A stretch of 64,000 nucleotides of DNA from Paraburkholderia kururiensis JCM 10599 = LMG 19447 (GCF_003986935.1 NZ_RJZE01000015.1:1-64000); one strand, 5' to 3'; counted from the first letter of the stretch, positions 41,526 through 50,122 are shown. The notes: generated by a model from the sequence alone, not told the origin. Made by a program: numbers and translations.

Positions 41526-42632
41526 ATGGGAACGATCACGAAGCGGGGGGAGTTGCAGTGGCAGGCCAAGGTGCGCCGGAAAGGCTTTCCGCAGGTGTCA
41601 AAGACGTTCATGTATCGCGAGGACGCTGAACGATGGGTACGGGCGCTCGAGCGTGAGCAGGAAACCAGCGGGTTTATCAACCGTCGAGAGGCCGAGAGGA
41701 ATACGCTGGGCGCGGTGCTGCTCAGGTATCAGCGTGAGGTTACCCCCACCAAGGTGAAGTCGGCGGCAATCGAGTCAGTCAAGATCGACGTGATTATGAA
41801 GGACACGGAGCTGGTCGGGATAAAAATGTCGGCCATCAACGGTACGGCGCTTGCCGCATGGCGCGATCGCCGATTGAAGATCGTCTCGGGGGCGACCGTT
41901 AACCGGGAGATTGACGTGTTATCGGCGGTTCTGAACCATGCGCGGCGCGAGTGGGGTATCCACGTCGAAAATCCGGTGCCATACCTCCGGCGGCCAGCCA
42001 AGGCGCGCGCACGCGACAGGCGCTTTTCGGCGGACGAGGAGCGCTATTTGATTGCCGCCCTGTCCGGCGGCGAGCGCAAGGACGACGGCACTTTTGGGCG
42101 TGGCGCACGGAACCCTTGGCTCTTGCCGCTGGTACAGCTCGCTCTGGAGACGGCCATGAGGCGCGGAGAACTGCTGTCGTTGCACTGGCGGAATGTCGAT
42201 CTGGACCGCCGCACGGCGCATCTGCCAGACACAAAAAATGGCGATGCGCGTACGGTTCCGCTTTCGTCGCGGGCCGTCGCGATTCTGAAGGCCTTACCGT
42301 CGTGTCCAGATCCGGACGCAGGCGCCGATTCGTTGCCGCCGGGCCCGGTGTTTCCAACGACGCCTATGGCGCTCCGAAAGGGCTTTACTAGGGCCGTAGA
42401 ACGGGCGCGGGAGGACTACGAAGCGGACTGCAAGGAGGCAGGCAGGCGCCCGGAGCCGGCTTTCCTCAACGACGTTCACTTCCATGATACGCGGCACGAA
42501 GCCACGTCTCGCATCGCGGACAAGCTCGCCAATATTCTGGAGCTATCGGCGGTGACTGGACATAGGGACGTTAGGATGCTACGTCGGTACTATCACCCGC
42601 GAGCAGAGGATATTGCCAAGAAGCTTGGTTAA
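41526..42632 (+). CDS. int: tyrosine-type site-specific integrase
   Basis: A phage-type integrase (368 residues) expected to insert and excise the element at the tRNA-Pro site. The N-terminal arm-binding region begins MGTITKRGELQWQAKVRRKG, and an SAM-like core-binding domain lies at about 60-165. The catalytic residues are visible: arginine in ALETAMRRGELLSL, HxxR in HDTRHEATSR, and histidine plus nucleophilic tyrosine in TGHRDVRMLRRYYHP near the C-terminus. It reads away from the attachment site. No excisionase gene is directly downstream. Confidence 0.93.
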   Translation: MGTITKRGELQWQAKVRRKGFPQVSKTFMYREDAERWVRALEREQETSGFINRREAERNTLGAVLLRYQREVTPTKVKSAAIESVKIDVIMKDTELVGIKMSAINGTALAAWRDRRLKIVSGATVNREIDVLSAVLNHARREWGIHVENPVPYLRRPAKARARDRRFSADEERYLIAALSGGERKDDGTFGRGARNPWLLPLVQLALETAMRRGELLSLHWRNVDLDRRTAHLPDTKNGDARTVPLSSRAVAILKALPSCPDPDAGADSLPPGPVFPTTPMALRKGFTRAVERAREDYEADCKEAGRRPEPAFLNDVHFHDTRHEATSRIADKLANILELSAVTGHRDVRMLRRYYHPRAEDIAKKLG

Positions 42633-42708
42633 TCGAGTAAGCGGCCCGGCACGGTGCTACCAACACCGCGTCGGACCTAACCACAACCCACCTACCCAGA
42701 GGTGCATT

Positions 42709-43161
42709 ATGGCTGTCAGCATTCTCCCACTTGTAGTCCGAAAGGCCGAGCACACCTCGGCACAAGAGACCGTCGTGGTATTTACAGCAACGATCAGCCC
42801 AACAGCGCTCGTCGAGGCGCTCCATGTGCAGGCAGAGCCGGAAGTGATTCTCGGCATTGTGAGCGCGATTGCTGAGAGCACGCGTAAGTCCCCGCGGGCG
42901 CTCCTGCCCTTACTTTTCGTGCAATTCGCACGCGGCCACGGCATCAACGTCCGTGTGCCTCAGGATCGTGATGAACTAGACGTCGTTAATCGACTTTACT
43001 CACAGGAAGGGCATGGTGTTCTAGGATTCGACAGTCACGGCGAGGTCGTCTCGCTGAGCAATCGCTCGGGGTCGGTCAGCCTCGAGGAACTGTCTTACAT
43101 GCAAGCAACGCCGCTTTTCGAGCAAGCTCTACGGAAAGCCGTCGCGTGGCTATCCTTTTAG
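42709..43161 (+). CDS. hypothetical protein
   Basis: A 150-residue protein that I do not recognise. The ATG at 42709 follows AGAGGTGC; 32 more in-frame codons upstream lie in the integrase trailer. It is acidic with mixed alpha/beta character, has no signal peptide or membrane segment, and carries no visible catalytic motif. It lies 76 bases after the integrase gene in the same direction and could be co-transcribed with it. The last 85 bases are overlapped by an antisense frame. Confidence 0.6.
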   Translation: MAVSILPLVVRKAEHTSAQETVVVFTATISPTALVEALHVQAEPEVILGIVSAIAESTRKSPRALLPLLFVQFARGHGINVRVPQDRDELDVVNRLYSQEGHGVLGFDSHGEVVSLSNRSGSVSLEELSYMQATPLFEQALRKAVAWLSF

Positions 43162-43408
43162 CGAAAAGGGGCAAAAAGTGAGCATCCTGCAAACCGTTGT
43201 TTTCCAGTTCAAGTGCCTGTTTCTTGGCATCGGCATCGGCATCGACGTCGAGAACTTTGCCGACGAGCGTGAAATCGAGTCCGTAACCGATCTCGATTTC
43301 AACGCGGATAACATTGCCCCTAAAATCGGGCGCGGTGACCTCGCCGCGGAGATCGGGCGTAGTCTTGATGCTGGTGGTTCGTATTGATGTGTTCAGCCTC
43401 CTACCCAC
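43076..43408 (-). CDS. small hypothetical protein downstream of traG (uncertain)
   Basis: A 110-residue minus-strand frame beginning with GTG 7 bases after the traG stop, close to an AGGAGG. Its middle (NVIRVEIEIGYGLDFTLVG) has the alternating pattern of a beta-rich protein. However, the C-terminal third overlaps the end of the 42709-43161 gene on the other strand. It competes with the 43178-43387 frame, and comparison with relatives would decide between them. Confidence 0.3.
   Translation of the reverse strand: MGRRLNTSIRTTSIKTTPDLRGEVTAPDFRGNVIRVEIEIGYGLDFTLVGKVLDVDADADAKKQALELENNGLQDAHFLPLFAKRIATRRLSVELARKAALLACKTVPRG
43178..43387 (+). CDS. small hypothetical protein (alternative to the antisense frame)
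   Basis: A 69-residue frame starting with GTG after an AAGGGG ribosome-like site, 16 bases beyond the preceding gene. It begins hydrophobic (MSILQTVVFQFKCLFLGIGIGI) and is then acidic. The opposite strand is also open here (43076-43408), and only one of the two is likely to be real. The ribosome site and spacing slightly favour this one. Confidence 0.35.
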   Translation: MSILQTVVFQFKCLFLGIGIGIDVENFADEREIESVTDLDFNADNIAPKIGRGDLAAEIGRSLDAGGSY

Positions 43409-43415
43409 GCCCTAA

Positions 43416-46400
43416 TCAGGGCGGCGGCAGGCCCGGTGCGATTGCAGCAGCCTGTTCCGGTGACCCCGGTACATTGGCCGCTCGATTTTGCGCGTCGACG
43501 CTCTGATCCATCGTCACCTTGTCCTGCGTCCGCTTGAGCTGATTCTCAAACGCTCCCCCGCCTCCCGGCCCCATACCTACTGCACCCGCTGCACTACCGA
43601 ACCGGGTGGGATGATCGCCGACCGACAGGCCAGATACCGGATTCAGCGGTGAGTTCGCGACTCCAACTGACCCATTGGCAAGCGACGCAAGAGCGCCACC
43701 TGTGCCGCTGCTTGCGGCTGAGCTGATAAAGCGATCGACGTCCGCTTTCGCATACAGGCTCTCGGAAACACCGCCGTGCCCGGCCGAAGAGGCCAATGCG
43801 GCCGCGCCGGCTGTCGCCGCACTCGATACGCCGGCAGACTGACTACCGAGACTTTGCGACAGGCCGCTGGCCACACCACTTGCGCTCGAGAAATTCATGC
43901 CTCTCAGCGTCTGGTTCGTGATGTCCTGCGCCTTGCTCACGACGCTTTCTCCACTGATGAGACCGTTCTGCGCCATACCTTGTGCCGTTTTCATCGCATC
44001 GGCATAGACGGCAGACTGTACGGCCGCGCCGATCTGTGACGAATCACTACGCTGATAGGCCATCGTAGCGAGGTCAGCAACATTGACCGATGTTTGTACA
44101 CCCGACTGCATGACGTGCTGAGCCTCATGCGCAAACGACTGGCTCTGGCTAAGAGCCTGCTGATAGCTGTTTTGTGCCGACTGCAACTGCGACTCCGTTG
44201 CCCTGATACTGCTCGACACTTGGTCGATTTCCTTCTGTTCCCAGCTGGTTCCGGTCGACGCGCTAGCACCATCTGTGAAAGTCTGACCGGCACTGACCTG
44301 GCTTCCCGTAGCCGCTAACCTCTGCGAAGTGTCTTCATGCCGGTGTCCAGCCTCTCCACCTATCGCGACGCCACTGCCAGCAACTTTGAAGCCGATGCTC
44401 CCACCGGCCTTAGCACCGTAGAAGTCCGAGGTGGTCGACAAGGTATTTGTTTTCACATCCCGGGACTGGCTGCTGGCAGAGGTCTGGTCGCTGCCTGTTT
44501 GATGGACGATCTGGCCACTGTTGTCGATCCCCTGCATAAGACTATGAAGGTGTGCCTGCTCACCGGCCAACTGGTGCTGCAGCTGCTCGACGCGTTGATG
44601 CGCAGCGCTCGTCTGAAGCTGCACCTGCTGAGCCAGCTTGCTTGCATCGCCGACGCCTTGCCCGTAGCTGATCGTGGCGGCCGCCGCGCGCGTTCCCGGC
44701 CCGACCAGTGGGCCAAGCGAGTTCATGTCGGCAGGTTTTCCAGCCGACATATTGGATACGACGGCGTTCGGCGAGACGGCGCCTGCATTGGCGTAAGGCA
44801 AGCCCAGCGATTCGACCTGATGCTTTGCTGCGTCGGCGTTCGTCAGATCGTAAGCATCGCCCGCAGCGCGGTCGGTGTCCATGTAGTCCCGACCGGTGCC
44901 GGTCGCTTTCCCTGCCAGCATGCTCATCGTGTAGACCGATCCAGTCAGCAGCGAGAGCGTAATGATCGGAGTTGCGGCGATCATCGTCGAGCCTGTGTAA
45001 ATCGTGCTGCTCACCTGCGTATAGAAATTGTCGATGCTTGCCGGCGACATGGTCGAGCTCGAGGCGAAAGCCAGCAGTCGATCCCAGAACGTGATCTGGA
45101 TGTAGTAGGAGAGAACGGCAGCGATCGGAAGCCAGCTCTGGCTCCAGATCCCCATGATGAGCCAGGAGCCGTAGATCTTGAAGCCGCCCCAGCCCATGGT
45201 GATCGCCACGATGGCGACGATCGGCGTCAACACGATGAAGAGGAACGAAAACGCGTTCATTGCGTTGGTCATGAACGACTCGAAGAGCGATGCTTCGCCT
45301 GCTGTGTCGATCATGGCCTTGTTGCGCGCGTTGGTCATGAGGGTTGTGAAGGTCACGGCCGGCTGCTGCTGGTCGAGCGATGCCTTCTGCGCGGCCCGGA
45401 AGACGGGGCTGAAGACAAGGTTCATCATCGTGGCATCGCGCGACTGCATGTTACCCGCCGTCAGGTTCTGGGCGCTCAACGCTGTGCTCGCCAGATTGCC
45501 CGCGAGCAGGTTCAGTGAGTTGTCCGCCGCGGTCACTGTGGACGGGCCATCGGGATTTGCCGTTGCCGCCCTGGAAAGAACGTCGGATGTAAAGGTGTCG
45601 CTATCGATATAAGCCGCCATGGCGGCGTAGATTTGTGGTCCAGCCTGACTGCACGGCATGGCCGTAGATGTGACGGTCTGGTTGCCGCTCGCGTCAGTCT
45701 GAAGTGCAAAAAACTCGGTGTACCCCCCCATCTGCCTCTGCCCGTTCGGCGCACCATTGGTATTGTTGTTCAGCAGGTCACTGATCCCGGTATTGGACTG
45801 CATGGCCTGGTTGGCCAGTGTCTTGACCGGGCAGTACTTCATGAAACTCACGATACTGGGACAGATGGTACTGTCCTTGGAGCAGTCGTACACCTCCTGC
45901 AGCTTGAGCAACATCTTGAGCGGGGAAATCAACCCGTTCGTGCCTTCGACCGTGATTCCGCCGTCGCCAGACGTGGTGAACCACTGGAGGAATTTGTCCG
46001 TTACTGCCTTGGTCATGAAACTGGCCAGCCCAGCCGGGTAGGCGATGCCGACCGGCACGTTGTTCACCACGATAGTTTCGGGCGTCACCGTCGTGCCGTT
46101 GTCGTTGAAATACGGCTGGACTGTGATCGTAGTGTGGTTGGTAAACATCACCATCGAGACGATCGTAGCCACGAACCAGGGACCAACCAGGAATTGCTGT
46201 TTGGTTGCCGAAGCGAAAAGGGTGACAACCAGTCCGGCCAGCGCGCCGGCAAGCAGCCCGCCGGTCATTACGGCCGAGCCGCTGTCCCCATTGCCGAAAA
46301 ACGCGGCAAGACTGGTGAAGGCGTTGGCGATGGGTTGCGGGTCGCCCGCACTCCAGTAGACAGGGAAGGTCGAACTCGCTTGCGCGAATGCCCCTCCACT

Positions 46401-46460
46401 GAAAAGAAGAGCGGCGAACCCGGTAATAACTGCAAGCACGCACGAAGTCTTGTTTTGCAC
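43416..46460 (-). CDS. traG: conjugal transfer protein TraG (mating-pair stabilisation, F type)
   Basis: A 1014-residue inner-membrane protein with the TraG_N domain of F-type conjugation systems. It starts with GTG at 46460 after GAGGAG (7-base spacing). The leader-like MQNKTSCVLAVITGFAALLF ends in GGAFAQA. Hydrophobic segments follow near 55-110, and a dense cluster sits near 400-520 (FLFIVLTPIVAIVAITMGW, SWLPIAAVLSYYIQITFW). The C-terminal half is a long Gln/Ser/Ala-rich, probably coiled region. In F, TraG stabilises mating pairs and blocks redundant transfer (entry exclusion). It is the last of three conjugation genes here (traH, pilV, traG). Confidence 0.88.
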   Translation of the reverse strand: MQNKTSCVLAVITGFAALLFSGGAFAQASSTFPVYWSAGDPQPIANAFTSLAAFFGNGDSGSAVMTGGLLAGALAGLVVTLFASATKQQFLVGPWFVATIVSMVMFTNHTTITVQPYFNDNGTTVTPETIVVNNVPVGIAYPAGLASFMTKAVTDKFLQWFTTSGDGGITVEGTNGLISPLKMLLKLQEVYDCSKDSTICPSIVSFMKYCPVKTLANQAMQSNTGISDLLNNNTNGAPNGQRQMGGYTEFFALQTDASGNQTVTSTAMPCSQAGPQIYAAMAAYIDSDTFTSDVLSRAATANPDGPSTVTAADNSLNLLAGNLASTALSAQNLTAGNMQSRDATMMNLVFSPVFRAAQKASLDQQQPAVTFTTLMTNARNKAMIDTAGEASLFESFMTNAMNAFSFLFIVLTPIVAIVAITMGWGGFKIYGSWLIMGIWSQSWLPIAAVLSYYIQITFWDRLLAFASSSTMSPASIDNFYTQVSSTIYTGSTMIAATPIITLSLLTGSVYTMSMLAGKATGTGRDYMDTDRAAGDAYDLTNADAAKHQVESLGLPYANAGAVSPNAVVSNMSAGKPADMNSLGPLVGPGTRAAAATISYGQGVGDASKLAQQVQLQTSAAHQRVEQLQHQLAGEQAHLHSLMQGIDNSGQIVHQTGSDQTSASSQSRDVKTNTLSTTSDFYGAKAGGSIGFKVAGSGVAIGGEAGHRHEDTSQRLAATGSQVSAGQTFTDGASASTGTSWEQKEIDQVSSSIRATESQLQSAQNSYQQALSQSQSFAHEAQHVMQSGVQTSVNVADLATMAYQRSDSSQIGAAVQSAVYADAMKTAQGMAQNGLISGESVVSKAQDITNQTLRGMNFSSASGVASGLSQSLGSQSAGVSSAATAGAAALASSAGHGGVSESLYAKADVDRFISSAASSGTGGALASLANGSVGVANSPLNPVSGLSVGDHPTRFGSAAGAVGMGPGGGGAFENQLKRTQDKVTMDQSVDAQNRAANVPGSPEQAAAIAPGLPPP

Positions 46461-46471
46461 GTCACGGCTCC

Positions 46472-46682
46472 TCAGGTCTTGTCGCAGGCGAAGAACCAGT
46501 TGTATCCGCTGCATAGGTCCATGCAAGCGTGAATCCGGCCAAGCACCATTGAGTCAGGAAAGCCAGCCCTTGGCATCGAACGTAGGGTGTTCCACCACCT
46601 GGCGGCTGGCCGGTGTTTCCGCGATATCGACGCCGCCACACATCGTTCCGGAGGGTGCCGAGCCGACTGACCACACAATGCA
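46472..46682 (-). pseudogene. fossil PilV-type tip cassette, frameshifted
   Basis: The spacer between pilV and traG encodes PilV tip-like pieces spread over three minus-strand frames. First comes CIVWSVGSAPSGTMCGGVDIA (46682 downward). A one-base shift then gives GNTGQPPGGG ... RCQGLAFLTQWCLAGFTLAW, and a last shift gives YNWFFACDKT and a stop at 46472. The order of VW, SxPxGxxCG, CQG and CxxG(Y/F)xxxW matches the C-terminus of the intact PilV upstream. It looks like an alternative C-terminal segment, as in shufflons, now decayed. This is read directly from the translations; the shufflon origin is an inference. Confidence 0.6.
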
Positions 46683-46693
46683 TCGCAGGCGGA

Positions 46694-48055
46694 TCAGCTA
46701 CCATAATTTCCACCCGTCGCGCTTTGCTGCGTGCAAAACGCCAGCTCGTTATCCGGGCCGAATTGCGAGATGCTCCAGTGAATTCGGGCGTATCCTGGAG
46801 GGCAACCAAGATAAGGGTTATATCCTTGGCACAGGCTTCCGGTCGTCCCGTCACCTGTGACCAAACCGCAGATAGACCCGGGCGGAGAACTCGCAGCCGT
46901 CCACACGCCAGATTCGCAAAGAAGTGGCCCGGTTGCGCCCGCCCCTATGTACTGCGGCCCCGGACAGGCACCGCCGACGGTCGCAGCCCCGTTTACAAGG
47001 ACATAGCCACCCGAAATCATGTTGCCGCCCGACTGGATTTGCCCGAGGGTCGTGCTGTTGCCGTTGACCTGCGAGTCGCCATTGACCTGTAGGTTCCCGG
47101 TCGAATAGAGCGTACCTCCCTGCACCGTGGCGCCAGTGGAAATGTTTCCGTTGGCCACCACGTTTCCGCTCTGGTCAACCGAGAACAATTGCAGATTCCA
47201 TGGGCTGTTGACCAACCGGAACATACCGTTATCGCTTTCGAGATACACGAATTGCCCGTTTGCACCGACGAGACCAAGCACGCCCCCTTCGGGAATCTGA
47301 TTGAACGACACAACTTTCCCGTTCGCGAGCGTCACCGACGGCGCTGCCATCGAACCATTTGCGAGTGCCTGCAAGCTTTGTGTGCTGAGCTGGTTTGCCC
47401 CCGTGATATTGTTGTTGTTCATCCCTATGCTGGTGTTCATGTCGTTGAGCTGGGGCTCATTGGCGACCAGATTCCGATATAGATAATTGTTGCTGTTCAT
47501 CGCTCCGTTGAACGCAAGCAGAGATGCCAAATGCCCCGCGCCCGGATTGGTATAACCAGTCATCGAGACCTGCCAAGTGCCGTACGTGCCATAGGCGTTG
47601 CTCGATGTCATGCCGGCCCCGGCCTGATTCGCGTAGGGGATAAAACCACCCTGCGCTCCCGCCTGGGCAGCGACCTGTACAAGCTGCTCCTGATTCGTGA
47701 TTGCCGGACCAGTCGAAATCACGAGCGGCTGAAGCGTGCCAGTAGCCGATTTCAGAACCTGCAGCTGAAGAGTCTGACCAAAGGGATTCTTCGCAGCGAA
47801 GCCGTTCGGCAGATCACCGGCGGCAATCAGCTGCGCAGCGGTCACGGAGACTGGCGTAGTGGTGGATGCCGTCGACATGAGCGTCGATGAATTGTCGGCG
47901 ACATACTCCGCGGCAGCATTATCGAAAATAACCAGTTGACTCGCCGCGACCGCGGTCTGCACATTGCGGGCGCCAAGGGTGATCCAATGCATGACGCTCC
48001 CTGTCTCAAGTAGCCCGATGGTAATCGCTACCAAAACGCCGATAATCGCTTGCAT
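46694..48055 (-). CDS. pilV: PilV-type conjugative pilus tip adhesin
   Basis: A 453-residue protein of the shufflon-type PilV family (Bac_shlufflon N-terminal domain). It has a hydrophobic pilin-like N-terminus (MQAIIGVLVAITIGLLETGS), then SVTAAQLIAAGDLPNGFAAKNPFGQ. A repetitive Gly/Asn-rich stalk (GNISTGATVQGGTLYSTGNL) leads to a Cys-rich tip (GPQYIGAGATGPLLCESGVW ... CGLV ... CQG ... CPPGYARIHW). In R64, PilV sits at the thin-pilus tip and chooses recipients through its tip segment. The start follows AAGGAGCAAAG. No Rci-like recombinase or intact alternative segments are adjacent. Confidence 0.82.
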   Translation of the reverse strand: MQAIIGVLVAITIGLLETGSVMHWITLGARNVQTAVAASQLVIFDNAAAEYVADNSSTLMSTASTTTPVSVTAAQLIAAGDLPNGFAAKNPFGQTLQLQVLKSATGTLQPLVISTGPAITNQEQLVQVAAQAGAQGGFIPYANQAGAGMTSSNAYGTYGTWQVSMTGYTNPGAGHLASLLAFNGAMNSNNYLYRNLVANEPQLNDMNTSIGMNNNNITGANQLSTQSLQALANGSMAAPSVTLANGKVVSFNQIPEGGVLGLVGANGQFVYLESDNGMFRLVNSPWNLQLFSVDQSGNVVANGNISTGATVQGGTLYSTGNLQVNGDSQVNGNSTTLGQIQSGGNMISGGYVLVNGAATVGGACPGPQYIGAGATGPLLCESGVWTAASSPPGSICGLVTGDGTTGSLCQGYNPYLGCPPGYARIHWSISQFGPDNELAFCTQQSATGGNYGS

Positions 48056-48298
48056 CTTTGCTCCTTCACGGGTTCACGATGACAGACTCAAGCGAAGAGC
48101 CCGTGGGGAAGTCGTCGGTACGGGCAATGCCGACTCGGTAGTAAGGCCTATCGTCATGTCTCAATGTCGAATGAGAACTGCTCACAGTTGGAAATACAGG
48201 CTGGGCGGCAGAGTTTGCGCTGATCGGGAGACAGCTCAATGCCAAAGCTAACCGGAGATCTCTGCAGAGAATTATTCGGGCAACAGGAATTTGTGATT

Positions 48299-48404
48299 CT
48301 TGTCCACAGCCCATCGCCTGTGTGCAACCGGCCGGGCGCCTGTGCCCGCCCTGGGGCCGGTTGTGCATAGGTCGCGGCCGAAAGGCCGCGAGGCTGTGGG
48401 CAAG
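48299..48404 (+). ncRNA. three-way-junction structured element (candidate RNA)
   Basis: A 106-base fold on the plus strand. P1 pairs 48299-48311 with 48392-48404 (13 pairs, one G-U). P2 pairs 48317-48333 with 48355-48371 (17 unbroken pairs, three G-U) and is extended by GGGCG / CGCCC. P3 (48372-48391) is an 8-bp stem with a GAAA tetraloop. The G-U pairs would be A-C mismatches on the minus strand, which favours a plus-strand RNA. It fills much of the 48056-48405 gap between pilV and traH, antisense to those genes, and no U-run follows it. A folded DNA element such as an origin or recombination site is the alternative. Confidence 0.5.
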
Positions 48405-48405
48405 G

Positions 48406-49899
48406 TCAGCGCGTATTGCTCACGGCTACACTTTCCGAGCCTAACGTTTTGAGCTCGTCGACGATCATCATGACGCGGTGTGCGCGCTCTTCGAAATTGT
48501 TGTGCAGCTGAGCATCCCTTTCAAACTGTGCAAGTGCGGCCTTCTGCGAGTCGCTCATCGGCACGATGCGCTTCATCGTGTTGTCAATCGATTGGGACGC
48601 TTGAGTGGTCGGGTTGTAGGCTTGGCGTACTGCGCTGACGATGGCATAAGCTACCGACGCCGTGACCTGATCTGCCATCGCGTCGACCAGCTGGTTGTAG
48701 ATTTGGAGAGCGTCGTTCTGGTTCATCGAAGACAACTCCATGATCATCTGCTGCATGTTCACGCCGAGGCTGCCAACGAAGGCCTGCTGCGTCGATGTGA
48801 GCGCCACGCCCTTACTCATGAAGTCGATAATCGAGCCTGACTGGATCGCGGTGATGATGTTCCCCGGTTGGCCTGCTGTACTATCCGGCGCGGCAGACTG
48901 GACGCCAGCCAGTTGATCGATCAGGTAGCGACGGATGCCCTGATACGTGTAGGTCGCCTGCTGGATCTGCTGGCAGCCTTCGTCGTTTGCCTGAAAATCG
49001 TTGCACTGGTAGGCAATGCGTGGCTTTGCCGGATCGTAGCCTTCTTTCAGGTCGCTCCAGGTGAGAGTAGCCGCGAAGGTCTTGTCGTCTTTCGGCGAAG
49101 TCGACGCAGGACTGTTATTGATGTCGGGCACCACCGATGTGCCAAAGAGGCTCATCATCAGTTCCATACCCGGCTCTTGACCGCCGAACACACCCAGATC
49201 GATCGTATTGACAGCGCCCGTCGCGAACATCGTGTTGAAAAACGAGTTCCGGTATCCCGTTGTGTCGTTCTGCCGCGCGCCCCGGTTAGCATTTGGGCCG
49301 TTGGTAAATGCGGCGTTCAAACCCGCGAACATGTCCGAATACCAGCCCTTGGCGACGCCCGCGGCGTTTTCCGCAGCAGTCTGAAGCGCTGAGGTCCCGC
49401 CGACCGAGTCAGCCGCGCTGACCGTGTTCACTGCCGCGCCAACTACGGCCTTGGTAACCGCGCACGAGTTGATCTGGCCGGAGTTGAGCATGTCGGCGTA
49501 GTGCTTCATCGCCGCCATGATCGCGTAGCAGTCGTCGCAGATCGCCTTGATGGCCAACTGCATCAGGTAGCCCGGCGCCGCCTGGATGATGTTTCGCACG
49601 AGCGACTCGAGTTGAGCGCTCGACAACATCGAAAAGCTGCCAAAAAAAGAGTCGATGCCCGAACAACCGGCCGAGAGCCGTGGTGGGTCGATATGCAGCA
49701 ACTGGTAGTTCTGCACCGGCGCGCGCATGTAATAGGACGGGCCGTAGATACCCATGCCGTTCTGTCCGCTCACCGAGCCTCCGGGCGACGAGGCCCACAT
49801 TGCATCGAGTGACGAGTTGATATTGGCGTGCGCCGTCGAACCGGCGGCAAACACGAAGGCGAAAAACGCGGCCCGGCGTACCGCGCGGCGTAGATCCAT
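48406..49899 (-). CDS. traH: conjugal transfer protein TraH (F-type)
   Basis: A 497-residue periplasmic/outer-membrane-associated pilus assembly protein of F-type systems. It has a signal peptide (AAFFAFVFAAGSTAHA, cleavage near residue 25) and the TraH signatures GCSGIDSFFGSFSMLSSAQLESLVRNI, CDDCYAIMAAMKHYADMLN and NSCAVTKAVVGA. In F, TraH works with TraF and TrbI in pilus extension. A GGGAGT ribosome site precedes the ATG at 49899. It is the first of the traH-pilV-traG series; the other T4SS genes are not in this window. Confidence 0.9.
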   Translation of the reverse strand: MDLRRAVRRAAFFAFVFAAGSTAHANINSSLDAMWASSPGGSVSGQNGMGIYGPSYYMRAPVQNYQLLHIDPPRLSAGCSGIDSFFGSFSMLSSAQLESLVRNIIQAAPGYLMQLAIKAICDDCYAIMAAMKHYADMLNSGQINSCAVTKAVVGAAVNTVSAADSVGGTSALQTAAENAAGVAKGWYSDMFAGLNAAFTNGPNANRGARQNDTTGYRNSFFNTMFATGAVNTIDLGVFGGQEPGMELMMSLFGTSVVPDINNSPASTSPKDDKTFAATLTWSDLKEGYDPAKPRIAYQCNDFQANDEGCQQIQQATYTYQGIRRYLIDQLAGVQSAAPDSTAGQPGNIITAIQSGSIIDFMSKGVALTSTQQAFVGSLGVNMQQMIMELSSMNQNDALQIYNQLVDAMADQVTASVAYAIVSAVRQAYNPTTQASQSIDNTMKRIVPMSDSQKAALAQFERDAQLHNNFEERAHRVMMIVDELKTLGSESVAVSNTR

Positions 49900-50009
49900 G
49901 GCTGACTCCCGATGGTAAGAGGGCCAAGCTACACGCTCTGGCGAGCGGCGATTAATTCATTTGTACCTTAGCGATTACACGTGGCGGCAACGCCGACAGG
50001 TCTGTGGTA

Positions 50010-50122
50010 TGCGATCAGTTTTTTGATTGCATAAATGCAGAATATGCGCGTGCAATCAATCTTCTGATCGCACTCACATCACGAAACTGCATGCAATTTC
50101 TGCTATCAGTTTTCTGATTGCA
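50010..50122. promoter_or_regulatory. three 22-bp palindromic operators or iterons ahead of traH
   Basis: Sites at 50010-50031, 50051-50072 and 50101-50122 share the form TGCnATCA-N6-TGAT(T/C)GCA with 7 or 8 of 8 arm bases paired. They occupy the 49900-50105 spacer; the third covers the stop codon of the upstream gene. Spacings are 41 and 50 bases. The position suits a regulator of the traH promoter; a cluster of initiator-binding iterons is the alternative. Confidence 0.65.

Noticed and set aside
41324..41629. Plus-strand frame of 101 residues containing GERIRTSGL across the tRNA remnant
   Set aside because: This is the well-known spurious protein made by reading a tRNA gene backwards; the tRNA-Pro half and its terminator explain the sequence.
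46462..46854. 130-residue minus-strand frame overlapping the end of pilV
   Set aside because: Its first half is antisense-like read-through of pilV in another frame; only its second half is meaningful, as part of the fossil PilV tip.
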